64,000 bases of DNA from Puniceicoccaceae bacterium Marseille-Q1082 (GCA_904424815.1 CAJGBI010000002.1:186001-250000); one strand, 5' to 3'. Counted from the stretch's first letter, positions 1 through 9,636 are shown. The notes: a model not told the origin generated them from the letters alone. Numbers and translations are program-made.

Positions 1-527
1 GCCATCCAGCCCACGGGCGTTATCGGGGCGTTGGCGAGCGGCTTGAAGCCGCCGTCTGGCCTGTCGGAGACTAAAACCGAACAGCCGCGCATGGGCTCGA
101 GCCTTCCGCGAACGGTTTTTACCGAAGGCTCACGGGCGCTGAATGTGGCGATAATGTAATATTTGCCGTCCACGAGAAACATGTCGGGCGCCCAGAAGTC
201 GGACTTTCCCCAAAAATCCGCGGGCGGAACGAACGAAGGGCCGACGAGCCGCCAGTTTTTCAAATCTTTGCTCTCGTAGGCGTACAGGGCGTTCCTCCCC
301 GCGCCGAAGCGCGCGAGCTGCCCGGGGGAAAGCTTCCCGCCGTTGGCGTGCATGTAGTATTTGCCGCTCTTTTTGTCGGCGAACACGAACGGGTCGCGGA
401 TTTTAAGCTCGGAGGCGGGAATGTCGCAGGAGGCCTCCGCCGCATCGGGCGACGCAAAACCGCAGAGCCGCGCGCAAAACGCGAACGCGAAGAGCGCGGG
501 CAGGCGCGGCAAAAACCTACTTGCCAT
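1..527 (-). CDS. GH43-like glycoside hydrolase, 3'-truncated
   Basis: Partial secreted enzyme; the 3' end lies beyond the left window edge, leaving 175 codons. I read it by translating the complement from ATG 527-525. The N-terminus has a basic start and an Ala/Phe/Leu-rich stretch ending near residue 32, which fits a signal peptide. It continues with [20 protein letters not shown], the RDP + YYM pattern that opens five-bladed beta-propeller GH43 enzymes (the Asp is the catalytic base), then [20 protein letters not shown], the second GH43 hallmark. These enzymes hydrolyse arabinan- or xylan-type glycans. The ATG overlaps the glnS stop by 11 bases, so the gene is probably translationally coupled to glnS. 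The substrate cannot be told from this fragment. Confidence 0.82.
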   Translation of the reverse strand, partial: MASRFLPRLPALFAFAFCARLCGFASPDAAEASCDIPASELKIRDPFVFADKKSGKYYMHANGGKLSPGQLARFGAGRNALYAYESKDLKNWRLVGPSFVPPADFWGKSDFWAPDMFLVDGKYYIIATFSAREPSVKTVRGRLEPMRGCSVLVSDRPDGGFKPLANAPITPVGWM

Positions 528-2202
528 AGGAATCTTTGAGCGCGACAGTGCGGTTGAAGACGGGCGAACCGGGGGCGGAGAGTTTAGAGTCGGGCGTGAA
601 ATACGCGTTGCGCTCAAATTGTATATGGTCTCCCGCCTTTGCCTCCGCGAGGGCGGGCTCTATGAGGATGTCCCTCTCTTCCAGCGAGCGCGGGTTGAGA
701 AAATCCTCGAAATCCGCGCCCTCGGGAAGGTCGGACATGTCCGCGCGCGTGAACAGGTTTTCAAAGAGGCGCGCCTTCGCCTTTTTCGCTCCTGCGGCGT
801 CAACCCAGTGTATGGTGGCCTTGACCCTGCGGCCGTCGGGCGAATTTCCGCCTCGGGAGGCGCGGTCCACGGAACATATCAGGCGGACGACGTTTCCGGA
901 GGCGTCTTTCACGACTTCGTCGCACCTCATGAAATAGGCGTAGCGCAGGCGCACTTCGGAGCCGGGCGAAAGCCTGAAAAACTTTTTCGGGGGATTTTCC
1001 ATGAAATCGCCCCTCTCTATGTAAATGCGCTTGGAAAACGGTATTTTTCGGGAGCCGGCGGACTCATCCTCGGGGTTGTTAACGGCGTCGAGCCAGTCGG
1101 TTTCCCCCTCGTTCCAGTTGGATATCTCCACTTCGAGCGGGTCGAAAACCGCCATTCTGCGCAGCGAGATTTTGTTCAGATCCTGCCGCACGCAGTGCTC
1201 GAGCAATGCGAGATCGGTCAGGCTGTTGAACTTCGTAACCCCTATCTTTTCGCAAAACTCGCGTATGGCTGCGGGAGTGTACCCCCTGCGGCGCATTCCG
1301 GAAAGCGTAGGCATCCGCGGGTCGTCCCAGCCCTCGACGATTTTCTCGGCCACAAGCTGCTGGAGCTTGCGCTTGCTCATCATCGTGTAGGAGAGGTTGA
1401 GGCGCGCGAACTCGTACTGGCGCGGGCGGATTTTTAGGGTCTTGGAAATGCTCGTATTTTCTATGAACCAGTCGTAGAGCGGGCGGTGAACCTCGAATTC
1501 GAGCGTGCAGAGGGAGTGGGTTATGCCCTCTATGGCGTCGCTGAGGCAGTGGGCGAAATCGTACATCGGATATATGCACCACTTCGAGCCCGTGCGGTGG
1601 TGGGACTCCTTTTTAATCCTGTATATGGCGGGGTCGCGCATGTGCAGGTTGGGGGAGGACATGTCGATTTTCGCGCGGAGGACATACCGCCCCTCCTCAA
1701 ATTCTCCCGCGCGCATCCGGCGGAAGAGATCGAGGCTCTCGGCGGGCGGCCTGTCGCGGTGCGGGCTCGGCTTGCCAGGCTGCCCTGGAACCCCTCGGTA
1801 CTCCTTGAACTCCTCGGGAGAGAGCGTGCAGACGTACGCCTTGCCGTTTTGTATGAGCTCTTCGGCGAACCCGTACAGCCTTTCAAAATAGTCCGAGGCG
1901 TAAAACTCGCGGTCTCCCCAGTCGAAGCCCATCCAGCGGACGTCCTCGCGTATGGAGTCCACAAAACGGGTGTCCTCCTTGTCGGGGTTGGTGTCGTCAA
2001 ACCGCAGGTTGCAGAGCCCGCCGTTTTCGATCGCCATTCCGAAATCGAGGCAAAACGCCTTGGCGTGGCCGATGTGCAGACAACCGTTGGGCTCGGGCGG
2101 AAAGCGCGTGCGTACGGCGGCGGGCGGCAGGCCGTTCTTGACGTCTTCGGCGATGATCTGCCTGATGAAATGCATTTGTCTGTTTTCTGCTTCTTCCGTC
2201 AT
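517..2202 (-). CDS. glnS: glutaminyl-tRNA synthetase
   Basis: Class Ib aminoacyl-tRNA synthetase that charges tRNA-Gln with glutamine in the cytoplasm. 561 aa, close to the 554 aa of the E. coli enzyme. The class I signature HIGH is at residues 43-46 inside [17 protein letters not shown], and the KMSKS-type loop is MSKRK at 275-279. The C-terminal anticodon-binding beta-barrel half is complete. I chose ATG 2202 (MTEEAENRQ) because the open frame upstream is low-complexity and homology to the family begins about 20 residues after this Met. Having GlnRS implies direct Gln-tRNA charging. It sits 82 bp downstream of the YibE/F gene on the same strand, and its TAG stop overlaps the start of the GH43 gene. 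Confidence 0.97.
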   Translation of the reverse strand: MTEEAENRQMHFIRQIIAEDVKNGLPPAAVRTRFPPEPNGCLHIGHAKAFCLDFGMAIENGGLCNLRFDDTNPDKEDTRFVDSIREDVRWMGFDWGDREFYASDYFERLYGFAEELIQNGKAYVCTLSPEEFKEYRGVPGQPGKPSPHRDRPPAESLDLFRRMRAGEFEEGRYVLRAKIDMSSPNLHMRDPAIYRIKKESHHRTGSKWCIYPMYDFAHCLSDAIEGITHSLCTLEFEVHRPLYDWFIENTSISKTLKIRPRQYEFARLNLSYTMMSKRKLQQLVAEKIVEGWDDPRMPTLSGMRRRGYTPAAIREFCEKIGVTKFNSLTDLALLEHCVRQDLNKISLRRMAVFDPLEVEISNWNEGETDWLDAVNNPEDESAGSRKIPFSKRIYIERGDFMENPPKKFFRLSPGSEVRLRYAYFMRCDEVVKDASGNVVRLICSVDRASRGGNSPDGRRVKATIHWVDAAGAKKAKARLFENLFTRADMSDLPEGADFEDFLNPRSLEERDILIEPALAEAKAGDHIQFERNAYFTPDSKLSAPGSPVFNRTVALKDSYGK

Positions 2203-2284
2203 GGGATTTTCGTATTGTCGGAAAACTAACCGGACGCGGGCGCGCGTCAATTTTTTTATCTCCCAAGAAAACGCTTTTCGCGCG

Positions 2285-3421
2285 TTAGGGCGCGCCGCAG
2301 CCCTTCCCCGAGCCCGAAAACACAAGGCAGCCGACAGCCGCCGTGAAGGGTGCGACCAGCACGAGCCCGAAACTGCCCACAAGAGTTTTCACGGCCTCGG
2401 CGCACACGTGCGGATTGTTTATAAAGTCTCCGGCGCCGACGCCGTTTGCGGCGAACGCCATCATCATCGTAAGATACCCTCCCGAGTACGCCAGAAGCAA
2501 GGTGGTAGTCATCGTTCCCACAACGCTCCTGCCGATCGAAAGCCCCGCCGCCAGAAGGCGCGCGCGCCCGATTTGCGGATTTGCCTCGCGAACTTCCGCC
2601 ATGCCCGCCGACACGTCCATGCTCAAATCCATCACCGCCCCCGACGAGGAAAGAAAGAGCGCGCCAATAAAGAGCTCCGAGAGATCCAGAAACTCGTACC
2701 CTGAATAGAGGAGAGCCTGGGAATAGGGCATTACCGCGCCGTTGACTTTGAATTCCCCCGAAAAATACCACGCCATCGCGCAGCTGGCCAGAACCCCGAG
2801 GACTGTTCCGGCGAACGCAACAAAGCCCTTTTTGGTAAACCCCGCCACCAGAAAAATTATGGCGGCGGAAAGCGCGCACACCGCGGCGAGGCACACCGCT
2901 ATCGCGTCCGCGCCCGCAAGGCACGCCGGAACAACTATCTTCCAGACGACGAGGCATGCGAATGCGAAAGACAGCAGCGCCTTGAACCCTACAAACCCTC
3001 CGAACGCGACGAGCAGCGCGGCAAAGAGCGCGAAGAGAGCCGCCGTTTTGTCTATGCGGTAGAAGTCCTGCGCGTTTACGGTGTCGACGCCTGGGCGCGC
3101 GCCGTGCGGAACCGACACCCACGCGGTGTCGCCGGCTTCAAAAATCTTGTCCAAATCCATCTGCGCGCGCAGGAGGTTCACGGCGTCGAACCGCTCCCCC
3201 TTGCGCGAACCCGACGAGATTTCCACTTTCAGCCGCTGCTCGCCGCGCAGGACGAGGCCGACGTCTGACACCGCCGAATTGTCCGCCGCGACGACCTTAG
3301 CCGCGAACTTTTCGCCCTGCGCGTCGGACTGCGACGGATAAAAGTCGAACATCCAGACCGCCGCGCACGCGACGGCGAAAACCGCGGACATCAGCCAGTC
3401 TGCCGTCCTTTTGGAAGCCAT
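2285..3421 (-). CDS. YibE/F-family membrane protein
   Basis: 378-aa inner-membrane protein. An N-terminal helix (about residues 8-27) is followed by a soluble extracytoplasmic part (about 30-125, beta-rich, with a [10 protein letters not shown] end) and then about seven hydrophobic helices. The segment [17 protein letters not shown] and the later [19 protein letters not shown] are typical of the YibE/F family (PF07907). No biochemical function is established for the family; a transport role is often guessed. ATG 3421 is the first in-frame start and gives a complete N-terminal helix. The gene follows the alkaline phosphatase gene by 37 bp on the same strand and precedes glnS by 82 bp, so it may share a transcript with both. 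Confidence 0.88.
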   Translation of the reverse strand: MASKRTADWLMSAVFAVACAAVWMFDFYPSQSDAQGEKFAAKVVAADNSAVSDVGLVLRGEQRLKVEISSGSRKGERFDAVNLLRAQMDLDKIFEAGDTAWVSVPHGARPGVDTVNAQDFYRIDKTAALFALFAALLVAFGGFVGFKALLSFAFACLVVWKIVVPACLAGADAIAVCLAAVCALSAAIIFLVAGFTKKGFVAFAGTVLGVLASCAMAWYFSGEFKVNGAVMPYSQALLYSGYEFLDLSELFIGALFLSSSGAVMDLSMDVSAGMAEVREANPQIGRARLLAAGLSIGRSVVGTMTTTLLLAYSGGYLTMMMAFAANGVGAGDFINNPHVCAEAVKTLVGSFGLVLVAPFTAAVGCLVFSGSGKGCGAP

Positions 3422-3458
3422 TTCAACCTTTTTTGCAGAGCCCGCGCAAAGCGCGCGC

Positions 3459-4832
3459 CTACCTCACAAGCTCCTTCAATATTTTTGCGATGTCCGTATT
3501 GTCGATGGTTCCCGAGAAAACCTCCGCGCCTGCGCCCTGCGCTGACGTCTCTACCGGAAGCGCCGTGTGCGCGTCGCTCGTCCAGGCGAGCCCCGCCTTG
3601 TTGTTGAGAATCTTTGCCGCGGCGAGCGAAAGCGCGCCCTTTGAAACGTCCTTCTTCCACCGCCCGAAAGCCTTTTCAAGCTCTCCGCGCTCCGCCTCGG
3701 AAAGCGCGAGCGGCGATTCGGAATCTTCGTCGAACACAAACCCGAAAGACTCCGAAAGAAGCGGAATTACGTCCTCAAATTCGATGTCTTTTCCCCCGCC
3801 AGCAAGTTTTTTTGAGGCCGAGTTGAACGCCTCGCGCGAGCGCTTCTGCGCGTTGAGGCGGTCTATGTACGAATTGTACGCCGTGCCCGCAAAGCCCATT
3901 GTGAGACCTCCCGTCTCGTGGTCTCCGGTGACGACGACGAGCGTGTCGCGCGGATTTTTGCGGGCGAATTCGAGCGCGACTTTCACGGCGTTGTCGAAGT
4001 CCGCGACCTCCGCCATGACGGTGGCGGCGTCGTTTGCATGGCACATCCAGTCTATTTTGCCGCCCTCCACCATTATGAAAAAACCCCTTTCGTTGTCCAG
4101 AAGCTCGATGGCCTTTTTGGTGAAATCCGCAATCCTCGGGGAATCCGGAGCGTCCAAATTATACATCAGAGCTCCGTCCGCGCCGGTCGCGATAACCTTT
4201 CCGCAACCCGGCTTCAGGGCGGCGAGGGCCTTCATGTCTTTGCGGACGACCGTGTATCCCCTGCCCTCGGCGATTTCGTAGATGTCGCCCTTGTAGGACT
4301 TGGCCTTTTTGTTGTCGCACTCGGCTATTCCGCCGCCGCCGAAGAAGTCGAAGCCGGACTCCACAAGGTCGAGGCCCAGGTCGTAATAGTTGCCGCGGCT
4401 GCGGTTGTGCCCGTAGAACGCCGCGGGAGTTGCGTGGTTGAGGGTGACGCTCGTGAGAATCCCGACTTTCCTTCCGGAATCGCGCGCGACCTCCGCCACG
4501 GACTTCAGCCTCCCACCCTTCGGATCCATGCCTATCATGCCGTTGTTCGTCTTGGAGCCGCACGCAATGGCGGTTCCGCTCGCCGCGGAATCCGTGATGA
4601 AGGAGTTGGCGGACCTCGTTGTCGTCAGAGCCTGGTGGGGCATCGAGTTTATCGCGAGCCCCTTGCCGGTGTTTATGCGCGCGAGCTCCTCGGCAGTCAT
4701 GCGCTGGGGAATCGACATGCCGTCCCCGATGAAGAGGAAGACGTATTTTACGGGCTTCGCCGCCTGCGCCGCAAGAGCTGCGGCGGAAACCGCGAATGCG
4801 GCAATCGAGAGAATTATTTTCGGAATCGCCAT
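3459..4832 (-). CDS. alkaline phosphatase (PhoA family), secreted
   Basis: 457-aa periplasmic phosphomonoesterase. A signal peptide covers about residues 1-24 (MAIPKII, then an Ala-rich core, ALAAQA). Metal and catalytic motifs appear in family order: FLFIGDGMS (Asp37 metal ligand), FITDSAASGTA (Ser82, the phosphorylated nucleophile), VEGGKIDWMCHAND (zinc-ligand region) and VVVTGDHETGG (Asp-His metal ligands). It releases phosphate from organic monoesters. ATG 4832 was chosen over the longer frame because it starts directly at the signal peptide. No Pho box was recognised upstream. Its partner in the likely transcription unit is the YibE/F protein. Confidence 0.95.
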   Translation of the reverse strand: MAIPKIILSIAAFAVSAAALAAQAAKPVKYVFLFIGDGMSIPQRMTAEELARINTGKGLAINSMPHQALTTTRSANSFITDSAASGTAIACGSKTNNGMIGMDPKGGRLKSVAEVARDSGRKVGILTSVTLNHATPAAFYGHNRSRGNYYDLGLDLVESGFDFFGGGGIAECDNKKAKSYKGDIYEIAEGRGYTVVRKDMKALAALKPGCGKVIATGADGALMYNLDAPDSPRIADFTKKAIELLDNERGFFIMVEGGKIDWMCHANDAATVMAEVADFDNAVKVALEFARKNPRDTLVVVTGDHETGGLTMGFAGTAYNSYIDRLNAQKRSREAFNSASKKLAGGGKDIEFEDVIPLLSESFGFVFDEDSESPLALSEAERGELEKAFGRWKKDVSKGALSLAAAKILNNKAGLAWTSDAHTALPVETSAQGAGAEVFSGTIDNTDIAKILKELVR

Positions 4833-4950
4833 TGCAATACAAGATTTCCGAAAATTAAAAATGAGCAAAAAACGCGCGTCAAGCGTTTCGCTTCCAAAAT
4901 TTTGCCCATGCGCCTTACGCAAGCGCGCGAGGGTGTGGCTCCCTCCCCCG

Positions 4951-5835
4951 CTACGCCGCGTCTATGGCGCGGACGCTGTCCAAAAAGAACTTGTCGCCCG
5001 CGGCGGAAGCGTCTGACTGGACGAGCTCGAGCCCGATTATCCCGCGGTAGCCCTTTCCGGCAATGTGCCCCATTACTTTGGCGTAGTTTATTTCGCCCGT
5101 CCCTGGCTCGTTGCGGCCCGGATTGTCGGCAATCTGGAAATAGGCGATTTCGTCCCACGCGGCGTCGATGTTGGGAATGAGGTTTCCCTCCGTCACCTGC
5201 TGGTGGTAGAGGTCGTTTAAAATTTTGCACTTCGGGCTGCTGACCGCCTTGCACACGGCGTACGCCTGCGGAATGCGCTTGAGCCAAAGCCCGGGGTGGT
5301 TTTTAATGTTGAGCGATTCCAAAACCATCGCCGGCCCGCCGTTCTTCTCGAGAAATTCCGCCGCCCATTTCAGGTGCTCCACGACGTTGGCGAACTGGTA
5401 TTCGTACTCGAGGCTCGGGTCCTCCGCGCCGATTACGACGGTAAACCACTCCGCCCCCGAACGGCGCGCGGCGGCGAGCGCCTTCTCCATGACCGAGCGC
5501 ACCATGCGCCTTACGCCCTCCTTGTCGCGCGAGCGCGATTTTGGGTCGAGAATATTGCCCGTAAGGTTCGGGACTTCCCAGCTTCCGACGCGCGGGGCGA
5601 ACACCCCCATGCTCATCCCGAGCTTGCGCATTCTGGCGGCGATCGCCTCCTGCGTTTCGACGGGGAGGTCCGCGTATTCGTTGTACTCCATCGCCCGAAA
5701 GCCGCGGTCGTAAAAGTATTCGACTTTGTCGGCGTCGGAAAGCTTGGAGCAGCCTCCGGCGAGGTGCCGGCACCAGCCGCTCGGATTCGGCGCAAAGAGA
5801 AGTTTGAAGGGTTTTTCAGAAGCCTTATTTTCCAT
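4951..5835 (-). CDS. hydroxypyruvate isomerase-like TIM-barrel protein
   Basis: 294-aa cytoplasmic protein of the xylose isomerase-like / AP-endonuclease-2 TIM-barrel superfamily, closest in pattern to hydroxypyruvate isomerase (Hyi-like). Supporting stretches are FAPNPSGW near the N-terminus, GFRAMEYNEYADLP, AMVLESLNIKNHPG (Glu metal ligand), KILNDLYHQQVTEGNLI (Asp and His ligands), FQIADNPGRNEPGTGEINY and GIIGLELVQSD (final Glu). Probable role: aldose-ketose isomerisation of a small sugar acid. The substrate is inferred from the family only. ATG 5835 gives the family-like N-terminus; an upstream start at 5892 is possible but adds a segment without homology. Confidence 0.85.
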   Translation of the reverse strand: MENKASEKPFKLLFAPNPSGWCRHLAGGCSKLSDADKVEYFYDRGFRAMEYNEYADLPVETQEAIAARMRKLGMSMGVFAPRVGSWEVPNLTGNILDPKSRSRDKEGVRRMVRSVMEKALAAARRSGAEWFTVVIGAEDPSLEYEYQFANVVEHLKWAAEFLEKNGGPAMVLESLNIKNHPGLWLKRIPQAYAVCKAVSSPKCKILNDLYHQQVTEGNLIPNIDAAWDEIAYFQIADNPGRNEPGTGEINYAKVMGHIAGKGYRGIIGLELVQSDASAAGDKFFLDSVRAIDAA

Positions 5836-6030
5836 GTGCGATTGTCGGGATTTTCCGCACTCTAACAAAATTTCGGAAAGCTTTTGAAGCAAAAAAAGCC
5901 GGTGAATCCGAAAGCCCCGGCCGCCTACGCGCCAAAAACGCCTTGATTTGCGGCGGATTTTTTGAATACTCGCATTTTAAAAATCCGCTTGTCCGGAAGG
6001 CGGGCGGCGCGCCATAAAACAGGCAATTTG

Positions 6031-6112
6031 GCTCGGGTGGCGGAATGGTAGACGCAGCGGACTTAAAATCCGCTGGCCTTTGGCCGTACGGGTTCGAGTC
6101 CCGTCCCGAGTA
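6031..6112 (+). tRNA. tRNA-Leu (UAA)
   Basis: 82-nt class II tRNA. The acceptor stem GCTCGGG pairs with CCCGAGT (terminal G-U), followed by discriminator A. The D-arm starts TGGCGGAATGG. The anticodon stem GCGGA/TCCGC encloses loop CTTAAAA with anticodon TAA. A long variable arm (TGGCC-TTT-GGCC) follows, then the T-arm ACGGG-TTCGAGT-CCCGT. CCA is not encoded. It stands alone; no other tRNA is adjacent. Confidence 0.97.
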
Positions 6113-7012
6113 AATGGCGCCGCGCGCGAATTGATTTATGCGGAGGGCCGCCATGTAGCAAAAAAGCGGCATGAGGTCAGGAATGCGCAAACTGCCGGCA
6201 ATATTCCCTCTCCGCCGCGTTTTGCCCGTTCGCTACGCGCGTTTTGGGGCAAAAATCCCGCCGGCTTTCCGAGCATGGGCGCGGAAACGCCCGATTCCGC
6301 CAGAATCCGGCGCTCCATAGCCGCCCCCGCGCGCCGCGCGCTCCCAATCCCGCAGGGGATTTCTTTCCCGACAGGCGCCAAAATCCTCGACGGCGCGGAG
6401 CGCGACCTCCGCAAACCCTCCGATTTCAATGCGGCCGCGCCCATGGACTGCATTCCCGCCTTTAACGGGGCGGATACATTCGACGCAAAATCGAAATTTT
6501 CCATACAGACAAACCGCAACATGTTCATAAGGGGCGGGAATTTCCCGCGTCCCCAAAATCCCGCGCCCGCCATGGCCGCGTGAAAGACATCGCCGCCCCT
6601 CCGTCGCAATCCCGCGCGGATTCCCGGCTTAGGCGGCGCATTGCGGGGCTGTTGGAATCTCAAACGCTTCCGGACGGCCGAAAGATATTTTCCCCCCTCC
6701 CTACCGCCAAACCGAAAAAGTATTCGTGAACCGCTTTGCGCTTCAACGGGCCGATTATCCCGCCAAGCCCGCTTTCGACTGCCGCCGCATTCCCGCCGCT
6801 GCGGCGGTTTATCCGCGGATTAGGGCGTTGCGTTTAGCGGGGGCAAAGCCGATTTATGGCAAACTGCGAAACGCTTTCTCCGTCCCGGCAAAGCTTCTTT
6901 ATTTTCCCGAGAACTCGGCGGAAATTTTTTATCGCGCAAGCGCCCCGCTTTTTTCGCCGTGCGCACTTTCCAATAACGCGCATTTGCCGCCGGCAACGGT
7001 CAGGATTGAAAA
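6113..7012. other. 900-bp region without a supported gene
   Basis: Between the tRNA and the GNAT gene. Open frames of up to 175 codons exist on both strands, but they are rich in Arg, Pro and Ala, lack recognisable domains and ribosome-binding sites, and look like by-products of GC-rich sequence. I see no RNA gene, insertion sequence or tandem repeat here. A decayed gene cannot be excluded. Confidence 0.5.
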
Positions 7013-7669
7013 TTATCCGTCCCCCCTGCGGCGCCGACCAAGCGCGAGCTCCATCTGAATGTCCACGCGCTCGTACTCCGGATTTTCCACAGGAATTTCC
7101 CTGAACCCCAGGCTTCTGTAAAGCCTGATGGCGGGCTTTAAAACGGTGTTGCTTTCAAGAAAAACGCGCGATCCCCCGAGCTTTTTGGCCTCAGCAATCG
7201 CCGCGCGGCACAGAGCGCGCCCTATCCCGAGCCCGCGCGACTCCGGAACGACGGCAAGCTTGGAAAGCTCGTACGAATTTGCCGAATCCCCGAGCTTTTG
7301 CAGCGCGCACACACCGGCGGGCTTCCCTTTGAAAAGGGCGACGAAAATTCTGCCCCCTCGGTTCAAAATATATTTCTTCGGGTCGGACAAAACCCTGAGG
7401 TCGGCGGGCTCGGGCTTCCAGTGTTCGGAAATCCATCGAATGCTCGTATCGACGAAAAACTTCCGGTATTTCTTAGAGTATGAAACTATTTCAACAAGGC
7501 GCCCGACCCTCGCCGCCCTCTCGGCCTTCACCCTTTCATAAAGGGACTTTTCGGACAGCAGGCGCTCCCATTCCCCGAGCGCGCCCCAGAGGTCGCATTT
7601 CGACTCCCTCCCGATTTTTCTAACGGCCCTGTCGACGTCGCCGCACAGTTCCCCAAACGCGCCCGTCAT
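7013..7669 (-). CDS. GNAT N-acetyltransferase part of a split MarR-GNAT gene
   Basis: 218 aa from ATG 7669; an in-frame TTG at 7696 would add nine residues. The C-terminal half is a GNAT domain: GRIFVALFKGKPAGVCALQK (beta strands), YELSKLAVVPESRGLGIGRA (acetyl-CoA pyrophosphate loop, R/Q-x-x-G-x-G/A-like) and FLESNTVLKPAIRLYRSLGF (C-terminal motif). The N-terminal part (ESLYERV-like helix and VEIVSYSKKYRKFFVDTSIRWI) matches the linker of bifunctional MarR-type HTH/GNAT proteins. It lies in the same frame as the HTH part (7727-7987), separated only by a TAG at 7729-7727. A strong GGGGAGG lies three bases before ATG 7669, so separate translation is possible. The substrate is unknown. Confidence 0.8.
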   Translation of the reverse strand: MTGAFGELCGDVDRAVRKIGRESKCDLWGALGEWERLLSEKSLYERVKAERAARVGRLVEIVSYSKKYRKFFVDTSIRWISEHWKPEPADLRVLSDPKKYILNRGGRIFVALFKGKPAGVCALQKLGDSANSYELSKLAVVPESRGLGIGRALCRAAIAEAKKLGGSRVFLESNTVLKPAIRLYRSLGFREIPVENPEYERVDIQMELALGRRRRGDG

Positions 7670-7726
7670 CGCCCTCCCCTTTTTGGAAAGCTTCAAAACG
7701 TTTTTTCGCGCGTCCGGCTTCCCCCG

Positions 7727-7987
7727 CTATTCGGAGACGATTCCGGCGGCGGACATCTCGCGCGCGATTTTGCAGACGGACGGGTGCGTGTGCCCTATTT
7801 CCGCAGCGATGTCGGTGACCGTCCTTCCCCCGCCGCTCGAGAGCGCGAAAAAGACGGGAAGCCACTTCGGTTTCAGCGCCACGCCGCCCAGCGCGCATAT
7901 GCGAACCGCCTCTTTTGAGATGGCGCCGGAGAGCATTCTAAGCCTGATGCCGACAGCCATAGGGCCCGTTTTGTCGAAAAAGTCCAT
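7727..7987 (-). CDS. MarR-type HTH part of a split MarR-GNAT gene
   Basis: 86-aa winged-helix fragment starting MDFFDKTGPMAVGIRLRML, the usual start of bifunctional MarR/GNAT proteins. WLPVFFALSSGGGRTVTDIA and EIGHTHPSVCKIAREM give the HTH recognition region. The frame ends at TAG 7729-7727, exactly where the family continues into the wing; downstream codons in the same frame read on as RGKPDARKNVLKLSKKG, wing-like sequence. Without that amber codon, 7987-7013 would encode one protein of about 324 aa. ATG 7987 is preceded by GAAAGG about seven bases upstream, better than ATG 8008. This is either a nonsense mutation, a base-calling error or a true split. Confidence 0.78.
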   Translation of the reverse strand: MDFFDKTGPMAVGIRLRMLSGAISKEAVRICALGGVALKPKWLPVFFALSSGGGRTVTDIAAEIGHTHPSVCKIAREMSAAGIVSE

Positions 7988-8343
7988 AACGACGCCTTTC
8001 ACAAACAAATAACGTAATTAATTACATAAATTGCAAACAAATTCCCCGCATTTCCCCCGCGTAAAATCGGCGTCGCGGAAAGGGCGGCGGCTTAAAAAAA
8101 CAAAGCCGCGCCGCCGCGAAGGGAGCCCGCCGGACGCCCTTCGGAGCCGCATTAAAACACGTCTGGGTTGGATGCCAAAACGCCGCATTTCCCCCGCGCA
8201 GCCAAAGCGCGCCACGCCGCGGGGAGGATCCGCGCGCGCAATTTCAGCCGCAAAAGCCGCTAATTGCAAACTCGCCCGCGCAAAAATAAGCGCGGAGTCG
8301 CCCCCGCGCTTAGAATTACAATATACTACAACGATATGCTTTT
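7988..8343. other. 356-bp intergenic region
   Basis: Lies between the MarR-GNAT start and the 3' end of the porin gene. It holds the AT-rich palindrome near 8,020 and otherwise GC-rich sequence with scattered short open frames lacking domains. I see no clear terminator for the porin gene and no RNA gene. Confidence 0.45.
8014..8025. promoter_or_regulatory. 12-bp palindrome upstream of the MarR-GNAT gene
   Basis: GTAATTAATTAC is a perfect palindrome in an AT-rich patch, 27 bp upstream of the HTH start codon. MarR-type regulators commonly bind short AT-rich palindromes in their own promoters, so an autoregulatory operator is a reasonable guess. Only the palindrome itself is seen; binding is inference. 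Confidence 0.35.
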
Positions 8344-9636
8344 TTAGAAATTTACCTCCACGCGCGCGCCCACGACGTACGCCGCGCCAGTGTCCCCGTT
8401 GTTGGGATTCATGAAAATCTGCATGTCGGGCTGTATGGCGATGGCGGGCGTGAGCTGGCACCTGTACGTCACTTCGAGTGCGCTTTCGTAGTGGGCGTAG
8501 TCGGCGCGGGCGGCGCGCTCGTTCTCAATGATGGAAAACGCCACTGCAAACACGTCGTCGTCGCGGCCCGGAATCGGCGCAAACCAGTTTACGCCGAAGT
8601 CGGTGTAGAAGTTCTGGTCGGACGACTTGCTGTCGGGGGCGATGCCGAAGCGCGCGAACGCGCCGAACATCGCGTTGCCTTCGGAATCGTTCACCAGAGC
8701 CTGCTGCACGCCGACAAAGAAAGAATAGAAGCTTCCCGCGTCTATCTGGTCAAAGTTTACTTTCGACGGGTCGCTGTGGTAGTTTCCGCCGAACACAACG
8801 CGCCCCGCGAGGCCGCCAAGCTCGTAATTGTACCCGAGCTGATACCAGAATGCTATCGTCTCAAAGGTGTTGGAGTAGTCGAAGCCGTTGTTGGAGGATA
8901 TGTCCGCGCCGACGTTGCCGTTGTAAACGCCGAGGGTCAGGTCGAAATTCTCGTAGGAGTAGTAGACGACAAGCCCGAGCGTCGCCACATTGTACTGCGA
9001 GAACATCTGCGCTGGCGCTACGTTGGGAATCGCCCCGAGCGACGAGTTGAGAAATACGTCGGAGTAGTCCATGCCCATGAAGTCCTCGTCGGCGGCGAGC
9101 TGGCCAATCCTGAAACCTATGTCGCCAAACTTTGTCTCAAAGTCGTTTGCGTAGTAGATTTCAAAGACTCTCGCCATTTCGCCCGCAACGATGTTGGAAA
9201 AGCTCCCCTGCGATGAATCCAGCCCCCCGAGGCTGCCGTCGTTCGACTGGGTGTAATAGAAGGCGCTGACCCCTATCCTGCCCCAGCCCTCGGAACCCCC
9301 GATAGCGGACAAATCCTGCTCGAAGCCTATTGTGAATAGGGAGTCGAAAAGGCTGTGCACGTTCGAGCCGCGCGACACGTCCGCCCACGCCTCGCCCGTC
9401 CACGTCACAAACGGCGAAAAGCCGCTGTCGGGGGCGTATTTTTCCACGGCTCCCTGGATAAAGAGGCTTTCGCGCTCATTCCACGCGGGGCATTTTTCGG
9501 AGGAAGCCGCGGCGGCGGGCTTTGGGCACTGCGCGTTTTCCGTCGGCGCGGACTCGGCGGCAAACGCCGACCCCGCGATTGAGAGAGCGGCAAAGGCCGC
9601 AATCGGGCATTTTGATATGATTTCGGATCTGTTCAT
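8344..9636 (-). CDS. OprB-like carbohydrate porin
   Basis: 430-aa outer-membrane beta-barrel. The signal peptide (about 1-27, ending GSAFAAES) is followed by a short Pro/Ala-rich linker, then alternating amphipathic strands rich in aromatic residues. YDS/YSYENFDLTLGVYNGN, FGGNYHSDP and the C-terminal VVGARVEVNF with terminal Phe (BAM recognition) fit carbohydrate-selective OprB porins. The stretch QSNDGSLGGLDSSQGSFSNI and RIGQLAADEDFMGMDYSDVF are typical of this family. It would let oligosaccharides cross the outer membrane, consistent with the many glycoside hydrolases nearby. The promoter region contains three copies of a TTAG-N6-CTAA dyad, so expression is probably tightly regulated. Confidence 0.88.
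   Translation of the reverse strand: MNRSEIISKCPIAAFAALSIAGSAFAAESAPTENAQCPKPAAAASSEKCPAWNERESLFIQGAVEKYAPDSGFSPFVTWTGEAWADVSRGSNVHSLFDSLFTIGFEQDLSAIGGSEGWGRIGVSAFYYTQSNDGSLGGLDSSQGSFSNIVAGEMARVFEIYYANDFETKFGDIGFRIGQLAADEDFMGMDYSDVFLNSSLGAIPNVAPAQMFSQYNVATLGLVVYYSYENFDLTLGVYNGNVGADISSNNGFDYSNTFETIAFWYQLGYNYELGGLAGRVVFGGNYHSDPSKVNFDQIDAGSFYSFFVGVQQALVNDSEGNAMFGAFARFGIAPDSKSSDQNFYTDFGVNWFAPIPGRDDDVFAVAFSIIENERAARADYAHYESALEVTYRCQLTPAIAIQPDMQIFMNPNNGDTGAAYVVGARVEVNF

Noticed and set aside
6136-6663. 175-codon open frame on the minus strand after the tRNA
   Set aside because: Low-complexity Arg/Ala/Gly sequence, no ribosome-binding site, no domain; overlapped by equally long frames on the other strand.
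7727-7729. TAG reassigned to an amino acid in this organism
   Set aside because: glnS, nuoF and other intact genes use TAG as a normal stop at the family-expected end.
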